The notes below the pieces were generated by a model. It was not told where the DNA came from. It saw nothing but the letters and a program-made list of their open reading frames with translations, and ran no database searches. Position numbers and translations under genes: made by a program. Shown one piece after another: positions 8,096 to 16,944 of a DNA stretch of 64,000 nucleotides; positions within the stretch are counted from its first letter, which is position 1; every line of letters begins with the position of its first letter. The stretch is from Mycobacterium sp. SMC-4 (GTDB lineage Bacteria; Actinomycetota; Actinomycetes; Mycobacteriales; Mycobacteriaceae): assembly GCF_025263265.1 (NCBI RefSeq), contig NZ_CP079869.1, forward strand, positions 2,294,001-2,358,000, read 5' to 3'.

Positions 8096-9292
8096 GTGAC
8101 AGTGAAACTCGACTACGGGATCTTCGACTGCGACACACACTGCTACGAGACGCGTGACGCATTCACTCGATACCTGCCTAAGGAATTTCACGATCGTGCC
8201 ATCGCCCCGGTGCGTGGCGTCGACGGCAAAGAGGTGATCCTCGCCGGTCATCGGGTGGCCACCTTCAACAGCGAGGCCGGGTTGGGCTTCGACCTCGCCT
8301 ACCGGCCGGGCTCGCTGAAGGAGATGCTCAAGCAGATGGGGTCGGGAAATCCCGACGAGACCTACGAGCCGCAGCCGATGCAGCCCGAGTACCTGGAGCG
8401 CGAACCCAGGCTGCGGGTCATGGCCGAGCAGAACGTCGAACGCGCGGTCATCTTTCCGGCCGGAATGGCTCTGGCGGCAGAGCATTACGTCGACGACACC
8501 GAAGCCCTCTACGCGAACTTGCGGTCGTTCAACCGGTGGTTCGATGACACGTGGGGATTCGACTACCAGGACAAGATCTACGCGACCGCGCTGTTGTCGC
8601 TGCGGGATCTCGACCTGGCCATCGCCGAAACCGAGGCGATCATCGAGCAGGGAGCTCGTATGGTGCTGCTGCCGACCGGTCCCGCCCACGGCCGCTCACC
8701 GGGTGACCCCTACTTCGATCCGATCTATGCCCGGCTGCAGGAGGCCGGTTGCACGTTGGTCTTCCACATCCAGCCCTACTGGTACTTCACCGCGATCTCA
8801 CCGGCCTGGGGACACAACCCCGATCCGGCGGCATGGCACATGTCGGCCTGGCAATGGATGAACATCTACGGTCAACGGCCGATCGAGGACACCTTGTCGG
8901 CCCTGATCTTCGACAACCTTTTCGGCCGCTTTCCCGGATTGAACGTCTTGGTCGCCGAGCACGGAGCCGAGTGGGTGCCCCAGTTCGTCATCCACATGGA
9001 CAAGAGCCGCGGGATGGGCCGCAACGGTCCATGGATCGGGGGGAAACTGACCGAACGGCCCTCGGAGATCTTCCGTCGCCATGTCGGAGTCGTCCCGTAC
9101 CCCGAGGACGATATCCCCGCGATCGTCGGCAGGCTCGGTTACGACGAGTGCTTGCTGATGGGGTCCGATTTCCCACACGCCGAGGGGCTGGCCGAGCCTG
9201 CAGACTTCGTCAAGCTCCTCGACCCGCTCGACGATGCCGCCAAGAAGCGGATCATGCGCGACAACGCCAACCAGCTGCTGCGCCGAGGCTGA
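8096..9292 (+). CDS. Amidohydrolase-2 family protein, copy 2
   Basis: 398-residue homologue of the 4.2-kb amidohydrolase. N-terminal metal motif is FDCDTHCYE (D13, H15); later landmarks are LVFHIQPYWYF, VAEHGAEWVPQF and LMGSDFPHAEG with the final Asp. It contains an insertion-like segment (SPAWGHNPDPAAWHMS) not seen in copies 1 and 3. GTG at 8096 has AGGGG eight bases upstream; a second GTG follows at 8102. First gene of a rightward operon that continues through two acyl-CoA dehydrogenases, a CoA ligase, an SDR and a thioesterase-like gene with gaps or overlaps of only a few bases. The reaction is not established. Confidence 0.88.
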   Translation: MTVKLDYGIFDCDTHCYETRDAFTRYLPKEFHDRAIAPVRGVDGKEVILAGHRVATFNSEAGLGFDLAYRPGSLKEMLKQMGSGNPDETYEPQPMQPEYLEREPRLRVMAEQNVERAVIFPAGMALAAEHYVDDTEALYANLRSFNRWFDDTWGFDYQDKIYATALLSLRDLDLAIAETEAIIEQGARMVLLPTGPAHGRSPGDPYFDPIYARLQEAGCTLVFHIQPYWYFTAISPAWGHNPDPAAWHMSAWQWMNIYGQRPIEDTLSALIFDNLFGRFPGLNVLVAEHGAEWVPQFVIHMDKSRGMGRNGPWIGGKLTERPSEIFRRHVGVVPYPEDDIPAIVGRLGYDECLLMGSDFPHAEGLAEPADFVKLLDPLDDAAKKRIMRDNANQLLRRG

Positions 9293-9298
9293 CCACCG

Positions 9299-10270
9299 GT
9301 GGTCACAGAAGACGAGCTCGCTGTCGATCTGGACCTCGTCCGGGAGTCGGCACGTGACTTCCTGTCCGGCCGCGGGGACAAGGACACCGTCGACGACCTG
9401 GCTGCGATGGACTGGACGAGTCTGCTCGTCGAAGAAGCCTCCGGTGGCGCCGGGTGGCGGCCGGTAGAGGCGGCGGTGGTCGCCGAGGAACTCGGGCGTT
9501 CCGGCGACAGGTCGGCCTGGCTTGGGGTCACGGTGGCAGCCGCCGCGCTGGACACCGCGCCCGAGACAACGCGCGAACGTTGGTTGGGTCCGTTGATGGC
9601 GGGCAGTGTGGTGGCCGGTGTCGCGGTTGCCGGCAGCGTCGCGCGCGTGATCCGGGGCGAACGCGCGGATCTTCTGATCACGCTGGGTCCCGGCGGGGTT
9701 GAATTGGCCGAACTCGGCGAAGGGCAGCAAGGCCGCGCCGACGACGATCTGCTCGATGTCGCTCGGCCGGTGTGGCGGATAGACACCGCAGAGTTGGTGT
9801 CTACGACCATCGGATCTCCGGAGCGCGCCGACCTGCTGCTGGCGTTGTCGCGGCTGCTGCTCAGCGCCGACTCAGTGGGAACGGTGTCCACGACGTTCGC
9901 CCGCCTGACCGAGTACCTCAGAGATCGCACAGCCTTCGGTGCACCCATCGCGAGCTTCCAGGCGGTCCAGCACCGCTTGGTCGAAATCTTGGTCTTCGAG
10001 GTCAAGGCCCGCGCGGCAGTCATGAAGGCGGCGCGCACAGCGGCGGCCGGCGCAGGCGCGGAGACGGCCAAGGCGGCCGCTGTTGCGCACGCCTTCGTGG
10101 CCGGCGGGGCCACCGCGGCCATCGACGAGTGCATGCAGTTGTCCGGGGGCATCGGGTTCACCTGGGAATACCCGCTGCACAATGAACTTCGGCGGGTGTT
10201 CACCAATGCTCAGTTGCTCGGCACCGCCCGATCCACCCGCGCACATCTTGCAGAGGCGGCCGGATGGTGA
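9299..10270 (+). CDS. Acyl-CoA dehydrogenase, short subunit of a probable pair
   Basis: 323-residue acyl-CoA dehydrogenase homologue, clearly shorter than the usual 380-400. The N-terminal helical domain is trimmed; the C-terminal flavin/tetramer part is recognisable in LRDRTAFGAPIASFQAVQHRLVEILV and QLSGGIGFTWEYPLHNELRR. GTG start at 9299, six bases after the amidohydrolase stop; its own stop overlaps the start of the next acyl-CoA dehydrogenase. Adjacent short/long genes are the arrangement of alpha2beta2 FadE heteromers of mycobacterial steroid catabolism, so I infer that the two products assemble together. Confidence 0.88.
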   Translation: MVTEDELAVDLDLVRESARDFLSGRGDKDTVDDLAAMDWTSLLVEEASGGAGWRPVEAAVVAEELGRSGDRSAWLGVTVAAAALDTAPETTRERWLGPLMAGSVVAGVAVAGSVARVIRGERADLLITLGPGGVELAELGEGQQGRADDDLLDVARPVWRIDTAELVSTTIGSPERADLLLALSRLLLSADSVGTVSTTFARLTEYLRDRTAFGAPIASFQAVQHRLVEILVFEVKARAAVMKAARTAAAGAGAETAKAAAVAHAFVAGGATAAIDECMQLSGGIGFTWEYPLHNELRRVFTNAQLLGTARSTRAHLAEAAGW

Positions 10271-11469
10271 GTGCAGAGTACGTGCGGCCCAGCGATGGCC
10301 AATTGAGCCAATTCCGCCAAGACGTCAGAGCCTTCATCGCCGAGCACGCACCGCCGATCGTGGCACGCGAGGGCCACCGTGCCCCGGTGGACGCCGAGCA
10401 GGAGCGCTTGCTGCGTAGCTGGTTCGCCGGTCTCTTCGAGGCCGGGTTCATCGGTGCCGATTGGCCTGTCGAACATGGCGGGCGCGCAGACCACCACCCC
10501 ATGCACGACCGCATCGTCAGCGAAGAGATCCTGCGAGCCCGGGCGCCGCGTCCGGTCGACCAGGTCAACCTCGCCGCGCATGTGTTGCTGCACTTCGGGT
10601 CCGAGGAGCAGAAGCAGGCCATGCTGCCGCCCATCCGGCGCAGCGAGCACGTGTGGTGTCAGCTGCTCAGTGAACCTGACGCCGGTAGTGACATCGCAGG
10701 GGTCCGCAGTCGCGGCGTCCGGCAGGATGACGGAGGCTGGGTGATCGACGGCCAGAAGACCTGGATCACCGACGGGCACTGGGCTGATATGGGTTTGGCG
10801 CTCATCCGCACCGATCCCGCCTCCAAACGCCACCATGGTCTTTCGGTGTTCGCCGTCCCGCTGTCCGCCCCGGGCGTCGAAGTGCGCCCGATCCGCACCA
10901 TCGGTGACGCCATCGAGGTCAACGAGGTCTTCATGACTGGCGTGCCCGTATCGGCCGATGCGATGATCGGCGCGGAGGGGCAGGGATGGTCGATCATCAT
11001 GACCGGTCTGGACTTCGAACGGTTCGGGATCGGCGGTAACGTGATCCTTCTGGAGTTGCTCGTCGACGATCTGCTGACGGTCCTCGGCGGGACGACGATG
11101 GGCGGGCGGCCCACCGCCCAGCGTGAGGATGTCCGTCAGGATGTCGCACGGCTGGCGGTCGAGGTCGAAGTGGCCAAAGCATTCATCGACGACCACGTGG
11201 AGCGCATGACCGCCGGTGCCGAGCAGGTCGGCGACGGATCCATCGCGAAGCTCAGCTTCGCCGAGACCTATCACACGGTGGCCGCCTACGGGGCCGAGCT
11301 GGCCGCAGCGGCGATCACCACCGACCCTGCGGATACCGAAGTATCGGCGGCCAAACAGCGATTGCGGGAGTGCTGGTTGTGGTCACGCGCGTACACGGTC
11401 TCCGGCGGCAGCTCGGAGATGATGCGCAACATTCTGGCCAAGCGCCGGCTCGGGCTGCCGACCCGATGA
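10264..11469 (+). CDS. Acyl-CoA dehydrogenase, long subunit of a probable pair
   Basis: 401-residue acyl-CoA dehydrogenase with full domain order: N-terminal helices (FIGADWPVEHGGR), the middle beta domain with WCQLLSEPDAGSDIAGV and GWVIDGQKTWITDGHWADM, and the C-terminal domain ending in YTVSGGSSEMMRNILAKRRLGLP. The SEPDAGSD and GGSSE-type motifs contact flavin and acyl-CoA. Starts inside the end of the preceding gene (7-base overlap), implying coupled translation with the short partner. Ends in an ATGA overlap with the CoA ligase. Confidence 0.93.
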   Translation: MVSAEYVRPSDGQLSQFRQDVRAFIAEHAPPIVAREGHRAPVDAEQERLLRSWFAGLFEAGFIGADWPVEHGGRADHHPMHDRIVSEEILRARAPRPVDQVNLAAHVLLHFGSEEQKQAMLPPIRRSEHVWCQLLSEPDAGSDIAGVRSRGVRQDDGGWVIDGQKTWITDGHWADMGLALIRTDPASKRHHGLSVFAVPLSAPGVEVRPIRTIGDAIEVNEVFMTGVPVSADAMIGAEGQGWSIIMTGLDFERFGIGGNVILLELLVDDLLTVLGGTTMGGRPTAQREDVRQDVARLAVEVEVAKAFIDDHVERMTAGAEQVGDGSIAKLSFAETYHTVAAYGAELAAAAITTDPADTEVSAAKQRLRECWLWSRAYTVSGGSSEMMRNILAKRRLGLPTR

Positions 11470-13022
11470 TTGAGCCCGGGTCCACCGTGACCTTCTGGCA
11501 GCTGGTAGACGACGCGGCGCGCGCTCACCCCCACCGCGTGATACTGGCAGACGATCACGGACGCAGCTTGAGCTGCAGCCAGCTGCGTGAGGCCGCTCTG
11601 GACACAGCCGCGGCGCTCGCCGCCGATGGGGTCGGCGTGGGGTCGCGGGTGTCGTGGCAGCTGCCGACCAGGCTGGAGGCCATGGTTCTGATGTCGGCGC
11701 TCGCTCGTCTGGGCGCGACCCAGAACCCGATCTTGCCGATCTGGCGGGACAGCGAAGTCCGCTTCGCCACCGCGCAATTCGAGACTGATGTGTTCGTCAC
11801 CTCGGGAGTCTGGCGCGGATACGACCACGCCGCTGCGGCTCGCTGTCTGGCCGATGAGCGGCCGATGTCGATCATGGTCGTCGACCAGGACACGCCGGCC
11901 GGACCGGAGTTGACCTTGCCCGTCGGTGACCGCTCAGCACTTGCCCCGCCACCGTCGGATGCCACCACCGCACGGTGGGTCTACTACTCCTCGGGCACGA
12001 CGGCGGCACCCAAGGGCGTGCGTCACAGCGATCAGTCGGTGATCGCGGGATCTGCTGGGGTGGTCGCGATCGTCGGGGCCACCAGCGGCGATGTCAACCC
12101 GATCGCCTTTCCGGTGACCCATATCGGCGGCGCGGCCATGTTGGCCGCTGCGCTGGTCACCGGGATGCGACTGGTGCTGTTCGACACCTTCGATCCTGAT
12201 GCCACCCCCACCGCGCTGGCCAAGCACCGACCGACACTGCTCGGTTCGGCAACTCCGTTCTTTGTCGCGTTCCTCGCCGCCCAGCGCCGGCACGGTCGGC
12301 AGCCGCTGTACCCGGCGCTGCGCGGTTGCGTCGGCGGCGGCGCCCCGGTCACCGCCGAGCTGAGCCGTGAAGTGCGGGAAGTCTTCTCTGTCGACGGTGT
12401 CGCGAACTCATGGGGTCTCACCGAGTTCCCGGTCGCGACGGCCCAGCCGCCCTGCGGTCACCCTGATCTGATCGACCGGACGGTGGGCAGAACGGTGCCC
12501 GGGGTGAGCCTGCGGGTCGTCGACGACAATGGCCGTGAGGTCAGACCGGGTGAGGAGGGCGAGCTCAGACTCCGAGGACCGCAATGCTTCCTGGGATACG
12601 TCGACAGCTCGCTGGACGTTGGAGCGTTCGATTCCGACGGCTGGTTTCGCACCGGCGACCAGGGCCGTGTCGACACCGCGGGTAACGTGTTCGTCACCGG
12701 CCGGATCAAGGATGCCATCATCCGCAACGCGGAGAACATTTCCGCGCTTGAGATCGAGAACGTGCTGGCCTCCCATCCTGGCGTCGCCGATGTCGCCGTG
12801 ATCGGAGTCCCCGATGCGCGGACCGGTGAACGGGTCTGTGCTGTGGTGGTGAGCCGATCCGGCACTGAGGTCTCGCTGGAATCGCTCGGAGAGCACTGCC
12901 GTGCGCAGGGACTGAGCAGACACAAAGCTCCCGAGCGGCTCGAACTGGTCGACGCGTTACCGCGCAACTCGACGGGGAAAGTGCTGAAAGCCGCGCTGCG
13001 AACGACGTTTCAATCCAGCTGA
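11466..13022 (+). CDS. AMP-forming acyl-CoA ligase
   Basis: 518-residue ANL-family ligase, activating a carboxylate to acyl-CoA through an acyl-AMP. The phosphate-binding loop is WVYYSSGTTAAPKGV; then VANSWGLTEFPVA, GWFRTGDQGRVD (adenylate-binding Asp) and the hinge/C-domain RIKDAIIRNAENISALEIE; the catalytic Lys near the end is in PRNSTGKVLKAAL. ATG 11466 overlaps the stop of the upstream dehydrogenase (ATGA); the frame is open further upstream but inside that gene. Its operon position with acyl-CoA dehydrogenases suggests it activates the compound they oxidise. Confidence 0.93.
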   Translation: MIEPGSTVTFWQLVDDAARAHPHRVILADDHGRSLSCSQLREAALDTAAALAADGVGVGSRVSWQLPTRLEAMVLMSALARLGATQNPILPIWRDSEVRFATAQFETDVFVTSGVWRGYDHAAAARCLADERPMSIMVVDQDTPAGPELTLPVGDRSALAPPPSDATTARWVYYSSGTTAAPKGVRHSDQSVIAGSAGVVAIVGATSGDVNPIAFPVTHIGGAAMLAAALVTGMRLVLFDTFDPDATPTALAKHRPTLLGSATPFFVAFLAAQRRHGRQPLYPALRGCVGGGAPVTAELSREVREVFSVDGVANSWGLTEFPVATAQPPCGHPDLIDRTVGRTVPGVSLRVVDDNGREVRPGEEGELRLRGPQCFLGYVDSSLDVGAFDSDGWFRTGDQGRVDTAGNVFVTGRIKDAIIRNAENISALEIENVLASHPGVADVAVIGVPDARTGERVCAVVVSRSGTEVSLESLGEHCRAQGLSRHKAPERLELVDALPRNSTGKVLKAALRTTFQSS

Positions 13023-13036
13023 CCAGGAGGGTATCA

Positions 13037-13915
13037 ATGGCCGCTCGACTTGAGGGCAAGGTCGCGTTCATCACCGGTGCAGCGCGTGGTCAGGGGCGCG
13101 CCCACGCGCTGGCCATGGCGCGGGAGGGCGCCGATATCATCGCCGTCGACATCTGTGCCGACATCGCGTCGAATCCGTACCCGCTGGCGACCCAGGACGA
13201 TCTGGCCGAAACCGAAAGGCGCGTCAAGGATATCGGACGCCGAGTGGTGGCGCGGGTGGCCGATGTGCGCGACCGGGCCGCGCTGCGCGACGCGCTCGAC
13301 GAAGCGCTGGTCGACCTGGGTGGTCTCGACATCGTGGTGGCAAATGCCGGAATCCTGCCGATGGCCATGGGTTCGCCGGATGCCATGCAGTTCATCGATG
13401 CCACCGATGTTGACCTGGTGGGTGTCATGAACACCGTTGCAGTTACGGTTCCCAGGCTGGCCGACGGGTCATCGATCGTGATCACCGGGTCGACCGCAGG
13501 GATGATGCCGGGAAACGCCGACAGTCCGGAGATGGGACCCGGTGGAGCCGGATATGCCTGGAGTAAAAGAACTCTCATCGAGTACGCCGAGCAGATGGCG
13601 GTTCACCTGGCACCGCGATTCATCAGGGTCAACGTCATGCATCCGACGAACTGCAATACCCATCTGTTGCACAACGACGGTATCTACGGGGTTTTCCGCC
13701 CCGATGTCGCGGCCGAGGGCCGAAAGCCCACCAGGGAGGACGCCGAGTTGGCGTTCACCTACTTCCAAGCCATGCCGATCCCGTACGTGGAGCCCGAGGA
13801 CATGGCGCACCTGGCGGTTTTTCTGGCCAGCGACGAGAGTCGATACATCACCGGCCAGCAGATACGGGTAGATGCGGGGTCACTGCTGAAGTTTCCGCAG
13901 GGCCCGGGGAAGTAA
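13037..13915 (+). CDS. Mycofactocin-coupled SDR family oxidoreductase
   Basis: 292-residue short-chain dehydrogenase of the carveol-dehydrogenase-like group that is linked by genome context to the mycofactocin redox cofactor. The cofactor-binding motif is TGAARGQGRAHA; the group-specific insertion after strand 2 reads YPLATQDDLAETERRVKDIG; NAG at 103-105, catalytic S152, Y173 and K177 (GYAWSK) are all present. Such enzymes hold NAD(H) tightly and pass electrons to mycofactocin. AGGAGG lies 10 bases before the ATG. Member of the rightward operon; likely oxidises a secondary alcohol intermediate. Confidence 0.9.
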   Translation: MAARLEGKVAFITGAARGQGRAHALAMAREGADIIAVDICADIASNPYPLATQDDLAETERRVKDIGRRVVARVADVRDRAALRDALDEALVDLGGLDIVVANAGILPMAMGSPDAMQFIDATDVDLVGVMNTVAVTVPRLADGSSIVITGSTAGMMPGNADSPEMGPGGAGYAWSKRTLIEYAEQMAVHLAPRFIRVNVMHPTNCNTHLLHNDGIYGVFRPDVAAEGRKPTREDAELAFTYFQAMPIPYVEPEDMAHLAVFLASDESRYITGQQIRVDAGSLLKFPQGPGK

Positions 13916-13923
13916 TACCGGTC

Positions 13924-14772
13924 ATGATTCTGGACATCCGCGACCTCGGCTCCGACCCGGCCGCCTATGCCGCCGAACTGCAACGTCGGTGGGGTGGTCT
14001 GCTCAGTTACCGCTACATCGGCCGTAACCACGCGTCGATGAATGTGGGGCCGGTCGATGACACCGTCACAATTCGGCAGGACATGCGTGACGGAACCGGT
14101 GCGATCCTGCTCGGCGTTTACGGCATTGCCTCACCGGAGGGCGGGCTGATAAGTGATCTCGAGGCGGTGCCGAACCCGGTGGTGCATTCCTGTCAGGTGA
14201 TCGACCGCGGTGTGGATGTGTCACGGTTCGAGGTGCGCACCGAAGATCTCAAGCGCGGACAGCGGATGGCTTACAGCCGTTCCCTGATCGTCGATGCCGA
14301 TGAACCTACTCGGGTTCTGGCCATCACCGAGGGGCAGGGTGTCACCATCGGGGTTCCGCCCGACGGGCTGCAGAAAATGGAGGTCGAGCCGATCGAGGTG
14401 GTCGACTCGCCCGATCTGCCCCCGCTCTGGCAGGTTTTCGGTGGACACCAGGTCGATGACCTGACCTGGATGTTGCCCGAACTGTCCACAGAGATCGCCT
14501 CACCGGATGCCGCGCTGCACGTCGGACCGCAGTTCGTCATGACCGAAACAGCAGCCCGCCAGGGGGTGATCAACAGGATCGGATCAGCTGCCGTCACGGG
14601 GATCTCTTCGCACGTGATGTTCCTGGCCCGAGGCAAGGCGGGGCCGTTCCGCTTTGTCACCGAAGTGGTAGGTGGTCAATCCAGCACGATCGCCGCGAGA
14701 ACGCTTGTCTACGACGATGGTTCAGCCCAGAAGTTGATCACCGCCGCCACCCACGTATTCACCCGGGCCTGA
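13924..14772 (+). CDS. Thioesterase-like (double hot-dog) protein, tentative
   Basis: 282 residues with no certain family. The pattern AILLGVYGIASP, a first segment ending LAITEGQGVTIGVPP, and a second segment HVMFLARGKAGPFRFVTEV followed by AARTLVYDDGSAQKLI-ATHVF resemble two PaaI/acyl-CoA-thioesterase hot-dog repeats, with the RGQRMAYSRSLIVDA stretch matching the long strands of that fold. No unmistakable catalytic motif was seen. Starts eight bases after the SDR stop and is the last gene of the rightward operon from 8096. It could hydrolyse or bind a CoA thioester of the pathway. Confidence 0.55.
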   Translation: MILDIRDLGSDPAAYAAELQRRWGGLLSYRYIGRNHASMNVGPVDDTVTIRQDMRDGTGAILLGVYGIASPEGGLISDLEAVPNPVVHSCQVIDRGVDVSRFEVRTEDLKRGQRMAYSRSLIVDADEPTRVLAITEGQGVTIGVPPDGLQKMEVEPIEVVDSPDLPPLWQVFGGHQVDDLTWMLPELSTEIASPDAALHVGPQFVMTETAARQGVINRIGSAAVTGISSHVMFLARGKAGPFRFVTEVVGGQSSTIAARTLVYDDGSAQKLITAATHVFTRA

Positions 14773-14796
14773 GCCGGTCGCGACAACGCGAATCGG

Positions 14797-15972
14797 TCAC
14801 ACTGCGAGCAGTTCCTTGAGGTTCGTGCCCATCACCCGTGCCGTCGTCTCGGTCGGCAACGCGGCCAACTCCCTCAAGAAATCTTTGGGCTCGGCGAGCC
14901 CCTCAGGGTGCGGGAAGTCGGACCCGAACATCACCCGGTCGGCCCCCAGAACATCGATGAGATGCGACATGTCTTCCTCATGGAAGGGGTTGACCCAGAC
15001 GTGGCGGCGGAACACGTCGGCAGGATGCTCGGCGAAATCTTTGGGCTTCTTCCGATACACCCGGTCGAATGCGTCGAGCAGCCGTGGTGCCCACGAGCCG
15101 CCATTCTCGACCACACCGATCCGCAGGCCGGGGAAACGCTCGAACACTTTGTGCGCGATGAACGCAGCAAGAGTATCGAAGATGTGTCGACTCTCCTCGT
15201 AGATGAAGCCGCGCAACGTGGTCAGTTGGAAACCCTGGAATTCGCTCGGGTTTTCCCAGTCGTCGACATAACGGTCGTAGCCGGCGTCGGAGTTGTGCAT
15301 CTGGACCGCGATGCCGGCGGACTCGACCAAGCGCCAGAAGTCGTCGAACTCGGGCAGTGCCGGTGAACGGGAGGTGCCGTCCTCGCGCGGCACCGGCGCG
15401 GGACGAATCAACACCGTGCGGGCTCCGTTATCCAAACACCATTCCAGCTCCTTGACACCGAGTGCCGGATCGTTCAGCGAGATGGCCGGCACCGGAAAGA
15501 TCCGGTTCTGATAGTTGAATGTCCAGTCCTCCAGCAGCCACCGATTGAAGGCATGGGTGACGGCATGGGTGAGCTCGGTGTCCGACTTCGTCCGCTCCTC
15601 CAACATTCCCGCGGTGGTGGGGAACATGACCGTTCCGTCGACGCCCTGACGGTCCATCAACGCCAGCCGCAGGTCCGGTCGCCGGTACTCGTCGGGACAC
15701 CGGATGGGTTCGGCGAGTTCGCGCAGCGTCTTCCCCTCGGGATTGATGCCCCGGTAGTAGTCAGCCCACGCTCCCGGTGTCGGAATGACCTCGTATGTCG
15801 GGTTCGGGATGCACTCGGTGACCACTCCGAGGATCTGCAGCTTCTTGCGGCCCTTGATATCGACGAACTGCAACGCATCAGAGTATTTCTCGGGGAGGTA
15901 CCGGGTGTACGCATCGATCGTCTCGTACATGTGGTTGTCGGCATCCCACACTTCGAGCTGGTCGTTGTCCAC
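14797..15972 (-). CDS. Amidohydrolase-2 family protein, copy 3
   Basis: 391-residue protein closely similar to copy 1 throughout. Metal motif WDADNHMYE (D12, H14), then AVQMHNSDAGY, FIAHKVFERFPGLRIGVVENGGSW and MFGSDFPHPEGLAEP. The shared RPAPVPRE and GF-EESRH-like central stretches show a recent common origin with copy 1. AGGAGG lies just upstream of the ATG at 15972. Transcribed leftward, convergent with the operon from 8096, and preceded by the palindrome at 16026. The next upstream gene (LLM, same strand) ends 80 bases away, so this gene probably has its own promoter. Confidence 0.88.
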   Translation of the reverse strand: MDNDQLEVWDADNHMYETIDAYTRYLPEKYSDALQFVDIKGRKKLQILGVVTECIPNPTYEVIPTPGAWADYYRGINPEGKTLRELAEPIRCPDEYRRPDLRLALMDRQGVDGTVMFPTTAGMLEERTKSDTELTHAVTHAFNRWLLEDWTFNYQNRIFPVPAISLNDPALGVKELEWCLDNGARTVLIRPAPVPREDGTSRSPALPEFDDFWRLVESAGIAVQMHNSDAGYDRYVDDWENPSEFQGFQLTTLRGFIYEESRHIFDTLAAFIAHKVFERFPGLRIGVVENGGSWAPRLLDAFDRVYRKKPKDFAEHPADVFRRHVWVNPFHEEDMSHLIDVLGADRVMFGSDFPHPEGLAEPKDFLRELAALPTETTARVMGTNLKELLAV

Positions 15973-16025
15973 TTTCCGTTCCTCCTACCTCGTCGCCGCC
16001 TCGCGGTAACCACATTACCGTATAG

Positions 16026-16043
16026 CGAGAAGATTAATTCTCG
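16026..16043. promoter_or_regulatory. Palindromic operator candidate, site c
   Basis: CGAGAAG-ATTA-ATTCTCG, 7-bp arms with one mismatch and a 4-bp spacer, in the 80-bp gap upstream of the copy 3 amidohydrolase gene. Same 7-4-7 architecture as site b. Confidence 0.65.
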
Positions 16044-16052
16044 AACGACAAC

Positions 16053-16937
16053 CTAGGGGAGGTTCAGGCCGAGGTCGCCGATCAGCTTCATCGTCTGCCG
16101 CGATTCGGAGGTGGGAAGCAGTAGCTGAAGGTGGTCGACGCCGATATCCCGGTAGGAGGCCTGCACGGTCTTGAATGCCGATGCGCTCTCGACGGCGGTT
16201 GCCGCAACAATGCGGAAACCGTCCCGTGTTCGGCCTGCCTCGGCTGCGTAGCGGCGCAGTTCGGCCACCAGTGCGGCAAGCCGTTCGGGCGGCATCGGCG
16301 CCGCGATCCAGCCGTCGCCGATCCGCACCGCGCGCTGCAACGCGGCTGGAGAGTGACCCCCGACGAGAATGGGAATCGTTCGGCGGGTCGGCTGTGGACG
16401 CCGATCCATCTCGTTGAAATCGACGAACTTCCCGTGGAACTCCACGAACGGCTGGTCACCCTCCCAGAGGGCGCGCAGGACGGCGACGTGCTCCTCGCTG
16501 CGCGCAGCGCGGCGTTCCCAGGGCAGCCCCATGGCGTCGGCTTCCTCTCGCATCCAGCCGATCCCCACGCCGTAGGTGAGGCGGCCCTCGGACAGCGCGT
16601 CAAGGGTGGCAAGCTGACGCGCATTGGCGATGGGGTGGCGGATCGGCAGGACGGACACCGACGTGCCGAGTCCGATCGACGTCGTGTGGGCCGCCACCCA
16701 GGCCAGAGTCGTGACCATCTCGAAGTTGGGCGAAAGGTGCTCAGCGAGCCAATCGTCGGCCACCTGCACCGGGGCGCGGCCCAGCACGTAGGGCGACTGC
16801 ACCCGTCGTGGCAGCACCAGGTGGTCGACCGCCCAGAGGGCGGCGAATCCTTGTCTTTCGGCGGCTTGTGCGAACTCTTTGATGAAGGCCGGAGATGATG
16901 CGGGTCCGGAGTGGGGGAGAACCAAGCCGAATTCCAT
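16053..16937 (-). CDS. F420-dependent LLM-class oxidoreductase (TIGR03619-like), copy 2
   Basis: 294-residue luciferase-like monooxygenase-fold protein. Typical strands and loops: EFGLVLPHSGP at the N-terminus, ALWAVDHLVLPRRV, TSIGLGTSVSVLPIRHP, EGRLTYGVGIGWMREE and IPILVGGHSPAALQRAVRIGDGW. This is the full TIGR03619 pattern, normally F420-linked. Only distantly similar to the LLM gene at 6 kb. Follows the SDR genes at 16945 and 17700 on the same strand with a 7-base gap, so it is the last gene of a leftward three-gene operon starting at about 18.3 kb. Confidence 0.9.
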   Translation of the reverse strand: MEFGLVLPHSGPASSPAFIKEFAQAAERQGFAALWAVDHLVLPRRVQSPYVLGRAPVQVADDWLAEHLSPNFEMVTTLAWVAAHTTSIGLGTSVSVLPIRHPIANARQLATLDALSEGRLTYGVGIGWMREEADAMGLPWERRAARSEEHVAVLRALWEGDQPFVEFHGKFVDFNEMDRRPQPTRRTIPILVGGHSPAALQRAVRIGDGWIAAPMPPERLAALVAELRRYAAEAGRTRDGFRIVAATAVESASAFKTVQASYRDIGVDHLQLLLPTSESRQTMKLIGDLGLNLP

Positions 16938-16944
16938 CGCGCTG

